Shown: piece after piece, positions 1 through 13,006 of the stretch
Layout of the letters: each line of letters begins with the position of its first letter
How positions within the stretch are numbered: the first letter of the stretch is position 1
Assembly: GCA_014155875.1 (NCBI GenBank)
Contig: JACEFZ010014452.1
Coordinates: 1-64,000, forward strand
Source of the DNA: Cepaea nemoralis
Lineage: Eukaryota; Mollusca; Gastropoda; Stylommatophora; Helicidae
Reading direction: 5' to 3'
Length of the DNA: 64,000 nt
The notes under the pieces: model-generated
Databases searched by the model: none
Told to the model about the DNA's origin: nothing
What the model saw: only the letters and a program-made list of their open reading frames with translations
Program-made: the position numbers and the translations under genes

Positions 1-3000
1 AAAACATACAAAAACATAATTTTTTAAAACAAAAACCCCCCCCCCGGACGGCGGGTTGGACTGGTTTGCCACGATAGATATATCCCTGCCTTTGCTCAAC
101 CACCTCAATAGCACTTACATTACCGGCCCCACAAAAGCCGACAGCTTAACCTCCCCTCCCTCACCTAGGGTTCCAAACCCCCAAGGGGGGCTCGGAAGAC
201 ACCAGTCATATACGCCAAAGTCATAGCTAAGAGAAAAAAAATTTTAATTCAAACTACGTCAACCACAACACAGAGAAGGGATGGCTAAAAAGCCGACTAA
301 AAGAACTATGTACAAATCAGAATGCAGATGAGTATTCATCATCATGGAGGGGACGATAGCTCGTGCGGTTGTCCAGGGGGTAGCGACCCCCCAGGCTCCT
401 CCAGTGGACTGGAACCCCAAAGGGTCTGCGCTCCCCAAAAGTTCCCCTTCCCACGAGAACCAACACGGGGTGATCAAGCGCAGTACCATGCCTGACGAAA
501 ACCCACGAAGAACAAGGACCCTTCCTTGCTGTCGTACATTCACTCGCACACTCCTGATGAAGTGGGCCGCCCCTAAAAACATTGCGGTCTCCCCTTGAAA
601 AAAAAAGAATGTAGCACCGTCTAAAAATACAAAAGACCCTGGTACACTTCTATCTAAAAGTGCCCCACACACTGATATGCCCTAACAATGAGGGGTTGTC
701 CACATGAAACCATAAGTCACTGGTAAGTCTATCAGGTGATAAACCCTCACCTTTTTCCAGCCTTTGGACAAATGATCTTCACACGTATCGTAACTCCCCT
801 GATCAAGGGTAGTAATCAAAAACCTGCATACACTGTCAACTTTCACCACGATGGCTGAGGTAGCCCCCTACCAAAACAAACAGTCAACAGTTCATCACAT
901 TGGATGAGGTAGTCCCTCCCCTTAAAAACATGTATCTGGTGTTCCCACCCAAAATTTTAATCAATGTCCTAGGTCATGGACCAATGTTGGCTTAAAAAAG
1001 GTAACCAAGAGAAAAAACCATTTTAAACATCATTGATCATGGTGCCCATAACCCCGCCGGGCCAGAAGATTAACAAGGTCATGGGACGGAAAATGATCAC
1101 TTGCTCAACTGGAAAATTTTTACCTTGCAATCACAAGGTTTACACGAGGTTTAAGCCCAGGCTTCATGGCTAGAATCACCAGACGTTTTAGTGTTGGATC
1201 CTATCAGGATCGGATGACACTCGTCGGACTCTTGACGGAGGTCAAACTAGACCCCACCGACGTATTCGCATCAGCCCTTCCAAAATTTAACTCGCAGAAT
1301 CAGACGACCACTCCCCGTGGCCTCAATCAACTTTTGGATAGGCATGGAATGAGTGGCCCATAGAGCTCATGGTGAAGCTCTGAATCTTCTTTTGTATAGT
1401 AATAACAGACCGAAACACGGAGAGGTTGGTGTGAGTACTCAACTACAACAAAGATACCAGCATCTCCACTAGGGCACCTGCCTCTAGACATCCTCGTTTA
1501 CCAACAGAGTATGAAATCATACATCTAGAATACTTAGTCACTAAAATGTATAGGCATAATGATATTAGAAAAAGCAAAAAAACCCCCTTTGTTCAGTCAA
1601 GTAACATTTTCTGGGTACATAAACCCCGACCAGAGTCGACTGATGACTCTGTCAAGCATCCTTCCCCTGGTCCCAGTCCAATCCGGTTTATTCCATCATC
1701 AATAACATATACATTACTTTCCTTTCAGGTAGGGTTTATTTTATCGAGAAGGTGTCCAGGGACATCCCTTCCTGACAGACTCATAAATTTATCAATCCCT
1801 AACCCATGGACTGATCAATTACACACATTAACAATAATGCCCATAATGAATTATACTCCTGAAAATTTCATTACTATAGCATTAACAAGGAGAATATGAA
1901 TTGTTCATTAAATAACAAACTCATTTTACAGCCATAGTGTCAGTTCTGGGGTCCCTGCCCCAGATCCTGATTTTTCCCTTTTATTCAATGACTATCTTTT
2001 ATCAGTCATACCTGCCGGTCGAGCACAGCTGTGGTGCCCTCCACCATTACACTTCCCCCAGCTACGTGGGGGCCGGTACCTTTTCCCGTGACGACTTAGT
2101 CAGTCATCAATGTAGCAAAAACCCCCGACCCACCTTTTTTTTGGGGGGGGGGGGGGTTTTCCCCTTTTAATACTATATCACGGGAGTACTCCCAAATACT
2201 CCAGAACCGAGTCAGGGTTTAGAAGAGTAGAATATTTGAGCAGAAACGGTTTGGTTCAAACCTCGATCTATCTAGACACCACGGCCTCGAATTACGGAGT
2301 GCCCCTTCACCCCCGATCGGGATGTTTACCTTTGGATCTGACGATCCATTGGGTCGGACCTATTACCATCGGGTTGGGCTACCGGCTACCTCCCAGCAGC
2401 TACCTAGACAAAAAAAGATGGTCACGCACGGTCATTCTATCGGAGGACATACAACAAGCAGTAAAAAGTATCATGAATACTTCTTACAATGTTATCTACC
2501 GATGCAACACCATTTGGTTACGCGGAAAAATGCTATCTGCACACAGCAAATACACACGGGTGATCCCCCTTGTTTCCCTCAAAAAAATCACCATCCTGAT
2601 AGAACAATTAAGTTACAATTCTAATGCACGAAGCACATCAACATCTTTAAAATAAGCTCACCTTACATTACAGCGTCATGCATGTTGATGTAATGCGGGA
2701 CAAACTGTTGCCTTCCCTGCAAATTAATAAACCAAACCAGAACGCACCCCTGTAAAGCACATCGTTCGGCCTATTTTTTTTTACACCCCACTCGCTTGGA
2801 ATAGGCTTGTTCCGTCAGGTAACACATTACTTTGCTAATCGATAAACCCTATTTAAATAGCAAACCCCCAACTGAACGGTAACTTACGCGACCATTCAAT
2901 TTTGCGACGGCAATTATTTATTCCCGGGAACTCAGCAAAGCATCACGAAACAGTAAAATAATGAATAAGTATTCAACAACTTGATGAAGAACACAACCTT

Positions 3001-3411
3001 GACTGCAGATGTCCGCACTGGCCGCGAATATTGACATCAAAAATTTCATCACCTGTTGGCTGCGATTATTTACGTGAGGTTTGGTGGGGGACTGACCACG
3101 ACAAAATCAGTGCGCCTTTCCCCTCGCCTACACGGGCCGCGGACTTTCATGATTTCCCGGAGAAACCAGAGTCACGATATGTTTTCCCCAAACCCCGTGC
3201 TGCAGAAGCACCCGTGAAATTAGAGCTCTTTCCCCGTAGCACTTGTGGAACATTCTAGATTTTTTTAAAATAACTAGAAAAGCCCGCCCCCCACTACGTT
3301 TCTAGGGAAATCCCCTATTAATTTTATTAAATTTTAAGGGAGACAACGCCTGCACTCCCCTTTAAAGGGATTATGCAGAGATCTGACGATCTGTAGGCCC
3401 TTCGTAAAACA
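1..3411. other. Unidentified sequence rich in C and G homopolymers
   Basis: I recognise no gene here. The stretch looks richer in G+C than most of the window and carries runs such as ten or more C near position 45 and G near 2146-2158. The longest frames are 139 codons on plus (2236-2655) and 137 on minus (672-259). Neither shows a motif I know, and neither has a convincing splice site. It could be an old mobile element or poorly resolved sequence. Confidence 0.3.
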
Positions 3412-6340
3412 ACATACATACATACATACATACATACATACATACATACATACATACATACATACATACATACATACATACATACATACATACATACAAT
3501 ACATACATACATACATACATACATACATACATACATACATACATACATACATACATACATACATACATACATACATACATACATACATACATACATACAT
3601 ACATACATACATACATACATACATACATACATACATACATACATACATACATACATACATACATACATACACATACATACATACATACATACATACATAC
3701 ATACATACATACATACATACATACATACATACATACATACATACATACATACATACATACATACATACATACATACATACATACATACATACATACATAC
3801 ATACATACATACATACATACATACATACATACATACATACATACATACATACATACATACATACATACATACATACATACATACATACATACATACATAC
3901 ATACATACATACATACATACATACATACATACATACATACATACATACATACATACATACATACATACATAACATACATACATACATACATACATACATA
4001 CATACATACATACATACATACATACATACATACATACATACATACATACATACATACATACATACATACATACATACATACATACATACATACATACATA
4101 CATACATACATACATACATACATACATACATACATACATACATACATACATACATACATACATACATACATACATACATACATACATACATACATACATA
4201 CATACATACATACATACATACATACATACATACATACATACATACATACATACATACATACATACATACATACATACATACATACATACATACATACATA
4301 CATACATACATACATACATACATACATACATACATACATACATACATACATACATACATACATACATACATACATACATACATACATACATACATACATA
4401 CATACATACATACATACATACATACATACATACATACATACATACATACATACATACATACATACATACATACATACATACATACATACATACATACATA
4501 CATACATACATACATACATACATACATACATACATACATACATACATACATACATACATACATACATACATACATACATACATACATACATACATACATA
4601 CATACATACATACATACATACATACATACATACATACATACATACATACATACATACATACATACATACATACATACATACATACATACATACATACATA
4701 CATACATACATACATACATACATACATACATACATACATACATACATACATACATACATACATACATACATACATACATACATACATACATACATACATA
4801 CATACATACATACATACATACATACATACATACATACATACATACATACATACATACATACATACATACATACATACATACATACATACATACATACATA
4901 CATACATACATACATACATACATACATACATACATACATACATACATACATACATACATACATACATACATACATACATACATACATACATACATACATA
5001 CATACATACATACATACATACATACATACATACATACATACATACATACATACATACATACATACATACATACATACATACATACATACATACATACATA
5101 CATACATACATACATACATACATACATACATACATACATACATACATACATACATACATACATACATACATACATACATACATACATACATACATACATA
5201 CATACATACATACATACATACATACATACATACATACATACATACATACATACATACATACATACATACATACATACATACATACATACATACATACATA
5301 CATACATACATACATACATACATACATACATACATACATACATACATACATACATACATACATACATACATACATACATACATACATACATACATACATA
5401 CATACATACATACATACATACATACATACATACATACATACATACATACATACATACATACATACATACATACATACATACATACATACATACATACATA
5501 CATACATACATACATACATACATACATACATACATACATACATACATACATACATACATACATACATACATACATACATACATACATACATACATACATA
5601 CATACATACATACATACATACATACATACATACATACATACATACATACATACATACATACATACATACATACATACATACATACATACATACATACATA
5701 CATACATACATACATACATACATACATACATACATACATACATACATACATACATACATACATACATACATACATACATACATACATACATACATACATA
5801 CATACATACATACATACATACATACATACATACATACATACATACATACATACATACATACATACATACATACATACATACATACATACATACATACATA
5901 CATACATACATACATACATACATACATACATACATACATACATACATACATACATACATACATACATACATACATACATACATACATACATACATACATA
6001 CATACATACATACATACATACATACATACATACATACATACATACATACATACATACATACATACATACATACATACATACATACATACATACATACATA
6101 CATACATACATACATACATACATACATACATACATACATACATACATACATACATACATACATACATACATACATACATACATACATACATACATACATA
6201 CATACATACATACATACATACATACATACATACATACATACATACATACATACATACATACATACATACATACATACATACATACATACATACATACATA
6301 CATACATACATACATACATACATACATACATACATACATA
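3412..6340. repeat. 2.9 kb (TACA)n / (TATG)n microsatellite
   Basis: About 732 tetranucleotide units run without a break in 2929 bp. Three phase-shifting interruptions occur near 3498, 3670 and 3971, all in the first 560 bp. The remaining roughly 2.4 kb reads as perfect repeat. Because the period is four and no rotation makes a stop codon, every frame on both strands is open; the minus strand reads Met-Tyr-Val-Cys. These frames are artefacts of the repeat, not a protein gene. Confidence 0.97.
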
Positions 6341-6392
6341 GATCCCGTCAGAGCCTGGGCGAAGCCGGGCCGGGCAGCTAGTATATATATAT
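6341..6392 (-). mobile_element. Head of a CCCGGCTTCGCCC-type interspersed repeat next to the array
   Basis: On the minus strand this reads actagctgcccggcccggc, then ttcgcccaggctctgacggg, directly followed by the (TATG)n array. The same head motif begins the repeat at 8757, where simple repeats also follow it. The long array is therefore probably an expanded internal simple repeat of one copy of this family. The short TA run at 6382-6392 would be its outer flank. Confidence 0.6.
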
Positions 6393-6501
6393 AAGGAATG
6401 TATTCTAACAAACTAGAATAAGTACTACGCAATGCATTATTTAGTACAGTAGAAGAGGTGAGTACTGTTGATTATTGGGATTAGGTTATGCAAATTTAGA
6501 C

Positions 6502-6566
6502 CGAATCATGTACAGAAGTTCATAGAAGCGAGGAACGAAAACATAAAGCACTGATAACACCAGAAA
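6502..6566 (-). CDS. Possible transmembrane exon of the polycystin-like gene (tentative)
   Basis: Downstream of the exon at 7222-7079, a minus-strand block follows a T/C-rich tract ending in AG. It encodes about 22 mostly hydrophobic residues (FLVLSVLYVFVPRFYELLYM), which is where the first membrane helix after a GPS would be expected. Entry in phase 0 is possible. The donor (GTCTAA) is weak and the block is not a multiple of three, and the frame stops soon after. A chance hydrophobic frame beside the CA/GC repeat cannot be excluded. Confidence 0.25.
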
Positions 6567-6589
6567 CTCTTCCAAATAGAAGAAATGAA

Positions 6590-6652
6590 CACACACACAC
6601 GCGCGCGCGCGTGCACGCACGCACACACGCACACATACACACACAACAGCAC
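6590..6652. repeat. Alternating CA / CG / CA purine-pyrimidine tract
   Basis: A CA run passes into a CG run at about 6600-6611 and then into mixed CG/CA repeats. Alternating purine-pyrimidine sequence of this kind is the classic Z-DNA-prone composition. It lies just upstream, in minus-strand sense, of the tentative membrane exon. Confidence 0.8.
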
Positions 6653-7078
6653 ATTTAACTAATATTAAATTGACAGATACTAAATCTGGAGCCCAAGAAA
6701 TATGCACATAAACTAATAAAGACGTTAGGCGTTAAGGGTTGATTTCCGTCAAGAGCCGACATCATACCCCTCGGGAAAGTCCCTTAAGCTCTCCGGCCTC
6801 AACTTCAACAACAAGCCAAGTATCCCACAATTAATGGTAAAAGTTGTAATCTAATTATGTGTACGTCTGGCCTTTGCACTCAGTACGAGGTGTCGGCTAG
6901 ATATTCTGGTCACTCCCTGTCGCACCATTCTCCTCAGGCAATGACGGTGTATCTGTTCTCCCACACTACACATATGATCCTAAAGGACCACGATCACATC
7001 TGCCTTATCGTCACCAATACCCCATCAAATATCACATGTTCTTCCATACGCAGCGTTTTGACACTGTAAAATGCATAC

Positions 7079-7222
7079 CACAAGTGGATTCCTAAACACC
7101 TCCGAGCAGAGTGATATGTCAAAGGGGTTAATGAGTCGAGGCATAACAAGAACACTCCCGGTGTATGCAGCAGCCACGACACATCGGCAATGCATCATGT
7201 CGAGATCTGAGTACATTGAGAC
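7079..7222 (-). CDS. Candidate exon: C-terminal half of GPS motif, polycystin-1-like protein
   Basis: A minus-strand block of 48 codons is preceded by a clean acceptor (tttgccctgcag) and followed by the donor GTATGC, phase 0 on both sides. It encodes VSMYSDLDMMHCRCVVAAAY, then a stretch ending near VLVMPRLINPFDIS and EVFRNPLV. Joined to the previous exon it supplies the second pair of GPS cysteines (C-x-C). It also supplies the following 'v-x-P-x-x-I' segment typical of polycystin-1/PKDREJ-type receptors just before their first membrane helix. The residues after the last cysteine are VVAAAY rather than the usual H-L-[S/T], so self-cleavage is probably absent. Family membership is inferred from motif order; the exon boundaries are seen directly. 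Confidence 0.65.
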
Positions 7223-8148
7223 CTGCAGGGCAAATAGACATGTCATTGTTTATTTTTAAAAATTTAACAGAAACAAGCACATGTCGTCTTTTAACTAATG
7301 TGTCGTGTCAGGTTGCTGCATTATCTCTACACTTGACTACTGCTGTCCACATACCTGTTATGCTCGACAAAAATACTTATGAAAATATACTGTGGTGGTT
7401 TCCTCTGAAATGTCACTTCAATATGAGTGGTTTATGACCTTCATATTTCACGCCAGAAAATTGCCGTCAGCATAGGTGAGTGCTCTGTTCGGCTCTAATG
7501 CAGAATTTTACACTTTTTCTAGAGGATAGTCATTCCTGTACACCACCTTTGCAACACACGCGAATAATCTTCGTCTTCCATTACTAAGCTGTGCTAGGAA
7601 TTTATATATTTAGAGCATATGCCGAATATTTTTTTTTTTAAATATCAAAGAGGCATCATAAGATACGAGACTCACGTAGTGTATTATCATAACTAGTGCA
7701 TCAAAGCCTTAACATGAATGAGAGAGCCACTACAAATACTAGATACTATTGAATGTATTTGTGGATCTGGTAAAATTTGCTACAGGAATGTCCGAAATAT
7801 ATAGAACAGAGAAAACTATTGTGGCCTACAAAAGCTCTATTCCGCTTTTCTCATTTCGCTTTGAACTTTAGCTCAATCCATACACGTGCTACTATTCCTA
7901 GTAGTTGCTACTACGTGGTAGTGCACGCTCATGTTTGCTGGTGGATTAGCTTTCGACATAACCAGTGGCCACCGCCAGCAAGCAAACGACTCTGACTTCT
8001 GAGGTACTTGTAATTCACGTCCCCAAGTCAAGTAGAAGTCAAAATCTTAGTCCAACTAACCAATGTAGGTATTTAACCCGCTAACCCTGAATGTTATTGA
8101 TAATGCACGTTTACACTTGTAAATGCATACAGTTAGTTGTATACTTAC
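7223..8148 (-). other. Probable 926-bp intron of the polycystin-like gene
   Basis: It begins, in minus sense, with GTAAGTATAC after the exon at 8430-8149 and ends with tttgccctgcag before the exon at 7222. I see no recognisable mobile element inside it. The short frames on either strand show no family motif. Confidence 0.55.
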
Positions 8149-8430
8149 CGTGCATTCATCTGACAGATAATCGTTTTTCGCCTCATCGAAGTGCAAGCAG
8201 GCCATATCATGTGGTGTAACAATGATGCTCACATTGTAATACTCTCCCTGTTCCTCATCTTCACCTGTGGTTTCATTGCTCGCTGTCTCCACACGTTGAA
8301 GTGATGTTGTGTCTAATCTCTGACCTAGTTTAAAGCTGATTCTAAGTCTGTAGAATGGGTGGTTCCTTTTTATTTGTTGCTGCAGTTTGTATAATGAGAA
8401 ATCCAGAGGAACATAAGGGATTATTGCAAA
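8149..8430 (-). CDS. Candidate exon: GAIN subdomain and N-terminal half of GPS, polycystin-1-like protein
   Basis: A 282-bp block (94 codons, phase 0 at both ends) follows the acceptor ttcacaaacattag and ends at a perfect GTAAGT donor. It starts FAIIPYVPLDFSLYKLQQQ and ends with CLHFDEAKNDYLSDEC-T. The last part matches the first half of a G-protein-coupled-receptor proteolytic site: C, x-x, aromatic, D-E, spacer, aromatic, then C. Two usual residues are changed (Trp to Tyr and Gly to Glu before the second Cys). The middle (about residues 50-65) is an acidic, low-complexity loop. The next exon at 7222 completes the four-cysteine pattern. This belongs to the extracellular side of a membrane receptor, if the family call is right. 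Confidence 0.68.
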
Positions 8431-8850
8431 CTAATGTTTGTGAAATACACACATTTTAGACTAAACAAATACAAAGTAATGTAGCATTTCGGAGACGGGG
8501 CATTTTAAAAGACATCTAGAAAGGTTTGCATATTTGTTGAGAACAAATCTCTAAATCAAGCGAAATATAGTACTTGGTTTCAATCTTACTACAAGTGAAT
8601 AACTGCGAGAACGGCTGTATGGTACACGACAGTGTCATATATTTGACAAGCATGTGAAAAACATTTCTGAATAAATGCAGTTATGATGTTTCGCATTTCT
8701 GTAGTAAATTAATAATAATATATGTTACATGTTTTTTGCCCTGGCGTTTATAGATCACTAGCTGACCCTGCCCGGCTTCGCCCAGACCCTGGTGGGGAGC
8801 ATCTCATTTAATTCATATAAGTAGTCATATAAGTTCTCGTTCCCGTTACC

Positions 8851-8853
8851 GAC

Positions 8854-8926
<73 letters not shown>

Positions 8927-8928
8927 GA
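8851..8928. repeat. (TCTG)n microsatellite, first array
   Basis: About 19 uninterrupted TCTG units. The array sits between two copies of the 160-bp module of the surrounding repeat and was probably duplicated with it. Confidence 0.95.
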
Positions 8929-9011
8929 CCAGGCCCGGCATTGCCCAGCTCCTGGTGTGGAGCATCTCATTTAATTCATATAAGTAGTCATATAAGTTCC
9001 CGTTACCGACT

Positions 9012-9012
9012 A

Positions 9013-9087
<75 letters not shown>

Positions 9088-9088
9088 G
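9012..9088. repeat. (TCTG)n microsatellite, second array
   Basis: About 19 TCTG units of nearly the same length as the first array, 160 bp downstream, in the second copy of the module. Confidence 0.95.
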
Positions 9089-10117
9089 ACTCGGCCCGGC
9101 ATCGCCCAGCTCCTGGTGTGAAGCATCTCATTTAATTCATATAAGTAGTCATATAAGTTCTCATTAAATCATACAACAACAAAAGTAACTTAAAAGAATG
9201 TCCTTCCACACACCATCCATTATTTTTAATGAAAACTCTTTCTAATCACCTGCATGACTACAGTAACTTCTTAAGCAAAAAAAGATGAGTTACAATGTTA
9301 TGCATTGTGCATTATTGTTATGAAAACTTTGAAAATGCCTTACAGATTGTATCATTATTTATTATAACTCATATGCCGGTACATAACTATGGACAAAGAG
9401 TTTATAAATCTTTGAAAACGATGCCACAATATGACTATAAGTTATACAGAAAAGTTATACCCCTTGAAATAACTTTTACGGAGTTAGGTCCCCTGAGATA
9501 TATGAAATTATAATGAAAAATGAAAAATTAAATAATACTGAGTAAGCAGGCGATTTCACACTAACCAAATATCACAGTTGGCAGCGCTGGAATGAAAGGA
9601 AGGCGTGTAGAAAATTTCATCTCAATCGGATGGGCCGTTCGCGAACAAATTAAGGACATACATACATACAGACAGACAGACAGACAGACGGAGATCGCCT
9701 TTTATATATAAAAGATTATATATCCGGGAGGCATTTGGTTATTAACTTAAGCGCATTCATCATCATTGGTGTCATCTTTTCACTGAAGGTATTCTGTAGT
9801 GGGTCTTCAATAAAGCTCTCCAATGTGTCTTCATGGTGTATTGCGCAAGACTTCATTTACCCAGTCCGTTTACTGATGCTGTCTACCCAAATGCAACCGT
9901 GTCATCCAAGTGCATGCTTTCCAATGACGTTTCACTCCCGAACATCGTGTCATAGAAGTTATATCATGTGGACGAAGTCCTTAACTTTCTGACCTCGATC
10001 TCATTCAATAATATTTTCTAGAAACCAATTTTTAATACGTCTTTTTTTTAATTTATATTCTGCAATGATGTGTGTGATTTATAGAAAAAGAAAATGGCCG
10101 ATATCTGGTAAAGTAGA

Positions 10118-10675
10118 TCTTGGTATTTGACACTACAACCTCAAGTCTGATAATGGAGTAGGAGGCGGTTACTTCAGCTTTCCGCTTATTGTAGAACAAA
10201 CTGTATATTGTATGTTGTGAAGGTAACTTATTACCAAAGTATGCTGGCAAAAGTGAAGACTGGCATACTTCGTGCAGAATGGCTTGCATCTATTGAGAGG
10301 TCGAGGATTGTGAGAATTCGTTGAATCTTTTCGCCAGGACACTCTGGTGTGGTGGGAAATTAACAGACAGATAGATTGGCTGGTGCCGCATTGTTAAGGG
10401 GTGATTTGAGGCATGATAAGGCGGATGTGGTGAAGTACCTCTGGGAGAATGCGATTAATACAAAGAACCGATAGACTATCGTGGTCTAGAGAGAAAACAG
10501 CAGCAGGGGTGGTCAGAGGATCTGGTAGACAGTAATCACTTAGAGGTAAAGCAAGCCACACAAATTACCAGATTACAATGGGCATCATTAGTATTGGAAC
10601 TCTACGATGGCTGTTAAAGATGAGGACTGAGCGTTTATTGAAATTTCCCAAGTGCAATAATGTCGATCCTTGACT
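10118..10675 (+). pseudogene. Decayed 3' end of an RNase H-bearing LINE (subfamily A')
   Basis: Interrupted plus-strand fragments match the RNase H region of the element at 59170-58503: DTTTSSLIMEVEAVTSAF-like sequence near 10130, LRAEWLASIERSRIVRI near 10280, GAALLRGDLRHDKADVVKYL near 10390-10440, and a cysteine-containing end LLKFPKCNNVDP before a stop at 10672. Several stops and indels interrupt it, for example in the H-x-G-x-x-G-N segment near 10345. It is a dead, 5'-truncated copy. Confidence 0.75.
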
Positions 10676-11058
10676 CATCTTAATTCAACTCAATGATATG
10701 TGCTCTGCACGTCTATACAGCTATAATTGGACAGCTTCAATTGAGTCCTACCTCTAAATGGATGTGTTATGTCATATTTTGCAATGTCTTTGCTATTCAT
10801 AGCTTGTAAATCTTTGACCATATATGTCTGTCGGCTAATCTTATTGTTCATAACATCCTACGGAATACAGAGTTTTAAATTTGAACTCCAATAAATGGAA
10901 TGGCGATTGAATTGGGGTTGGTGTGGAGCAAGGCCGGAGAACACTGTCTTCTGCCAAGGGTCATTTGGGTATGGAGTAAGGAGTTATTTGAAATAAAATA
11001 GTTTAAAGCTACGTGTGTTTACTCTTAGTTAGTTAGTTAGTTACTCGACAGATCATCC

Positions 11059-12932
11059 TCATTGCACATCGAACCATTCAGTCCATAAGTGCTCGGATCC
11101 CCTCCTCAGCAAATCCCGCAGCGTGTAGCGGCTAACGACGCCGGTTCTGTGTTGGTTTATCAATCTTCTTTGGCTTCCTGCGTAGTGTTCTTGTTTGGCC
11201 ACCCCTCTTTTAATTTGCTGTTCACGCAGTCTGGTATTGGTTGTAGATTCACAGTCATCACTTGGTTCACGCAAGAGTCTTACTTCTCGTAGAGCATTCA
11301 GAATGTCAGCCTGGTCCATGGCGCGTCCGCCCTCCACAGTAGCCTCACCTGCGAGCTTGTCAGCCCGCTCATTTCCTTGTACTCCCGCATGCCCTGGCAC
11401 GAAGATGAAACTAATCTTTGCCTGCCGAGACCGCTCCAGAGGCAGCAACCATTCTCTTCGGATCGACCCCTCCTCTATCCTCTTGATCATGTTAATTGAG
11501 TCGCTAAGGAAACATGCCCTAGTGAATGTCTGTGTCTCGAGCCATGTTATTGCTTTACTTACTGCGGTGACTTCCATCGTCAGGCTACTTGTGGTTTCAG
11601 TGAAAGCACCAGAGTCCTCCTTCACAATTCTACCTCCGGCGAGAGCTGTAAAGGTCCATGAGCTTCTCACATGTCGGATGACCGATCCATCTGTTTAGAT
11701 GACCGCATCACCGTCTAGCGAATTCTCGAAAATCAACTCTTGCACTTCAGCCTCCACAGCAGCCGGATTTTCTTGTCTGCATTTTCTATCTAGTTGGATG
11801 CAAACTGAAAAGGATGTGCAGAAATCTGTTGGCACTTGCACCCTCTCACCGCTAGGTTCTAAGTCCTCAAGTGACCACACCTGTTGAAGAATGTCTTCGG
11901 CTTGACCCATCCACGACCGTCCTCTTTTTAACCTTTAACCTTCATAATTTCACTATGCAGTGGATGTTGTGTGTTTGCGTTAATTCTGAGGTAGGCGCGT
12001 GCCCTGCAAACTTGTATTCTCTCTCCAATGGTTGGAAAATCAAGAAGGTAGCGCATCGCCCTGGATGCTGTATCTCTTGTACATCCAAGAATAATGCGCA
12101 TAGCTTCATTCTGTATCCTTTCCATCCTTTCTATCTGCTTACGGCTGAGAGTCAGGATTGCCATTGCATACTCCAAAATAGACATGACCAGCCCCTCTTA
12201 CAGAAGACATAGATGGCACTGCTCACAGTTTGCTGGCCCCTTCACCCGCATCGCAGCCAAACCCCTCTTGGCTTTTGTTATCACCTGGTCTATGTGCTCA
12301 TTATAAGCAAGGCTTCGATCAAACCGTATCCCCAGGTAATTCATTGCCTGCGTTCTTTCCACCGTCTCTGAACACAGCATTACAGTTGGTGTTGGACTGT
12401 TGACAATATGATTATTCAACGAGAATCAAGTCACTGTTCCCTTTGTTGGGTTGACCATTGCCCCAGCTTCATCACACCAAGTACTTATGCGATTGAGTTC
12501 GGTTTGTAGTTCCACAGCAACCTCCTCTCTATCCTTACCCTGACGATACACTAAAACATCATCGGCATATGACAATGTCCTGCCAGGTCCAGTGATCTGC
12601 TCACTGGTGATTCTCACTGTGTAGGCGTTGAACAGTACCGGAGATAATGGTGATCCCTGTGGTAGGCCAAGATATATTGTTGTTGGTTCCGAAGTCCAAC
12701 TGCCACATCTAAAAACTACTTTCCGTTGGAAGAGGGCTGCAGCGATCCAACTAAGGAGGAATGGACTTACTTTTAGTTCAAGAAGCTGAAGAATAACTCT
12801 GTTGTAAGCGTCCTCAAGATCAATCGCTGCAGCAAAGGTTTCAATGCTTGAGTGGAAACCTTCATAAACATCATGGGAAAATGCTGCATTGGTCCAAGTT
12901 TCTCTTTTTTCCCAGGGTAGGTGGGAAAACAC
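11059..12932 (-). pseudogene. I-group-like LINE copy A1: reverse transcriptase and RNase H
   Basis: In minus sense the RT comes first (12932-12426): AAAIDLEDAYNRV, GLPQGSPLSPVLF and the catalytic YADD at 12569-12558. A connector domain (12419-11930) follows, with the conserved I-L-G-C-T-R-D-T motif near 12090. The last part is an RNase H domain (11670-11059) with ME, DS and the H-A-G-V-x-G-N-E-R-A-D signature. It lies in at least four frames, so it cannot make one protein. The C-terminal RNase H places it with I/LOA-type LINEs rather than Jockey, RTE or CR1. It is clearly related to the better copy at 25560-22420. Confidence 0.85.
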
Positions 12933-13006
12933 CTTGCCTCTCTAGCTGGCTTGATATATTCCTGGCAATTACCATTCCAGCAGCTTGCCTATTGTATTCT
13001 GCATGG

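Larger units (their letters stand above)
8757..9719 (+). mobile_element. Interspersed repeat with CCCGGCTTCGCCC head and duplicated TCTG units
   Basis: It opens with actagctgaccctgcccggc and closes with a sequence typical of its tail: ggatgggccgttcgcgaac, then a CATA/GACA simple repeat, then cggagatcgccttttatata. Inside, a module of about 160 bp (head, then gcatctcatttaattcatat, then (TCTG)n) is repeated two and a half times at 8772-8930, 8931-9088 and 9089-9160. No coding frame is evident, so this is a non-autonomous element or a LINE tail. The family name is not known to me. Confidence 0.7.

Noticed and set aside
3327..6432. Three overlapping 1000-residue Met-Tyr-Val-Cys proteins on the minus strand
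   Set aside because: They are translations of the stop-free tetranucleotide array in all three frames.
8758..9135. Asp-Arg-Gln-Thr and Cys-Leu-Ser-Val repeat proteins
   Set aside because: They are translations of the TCTG arrays and have no coding context.
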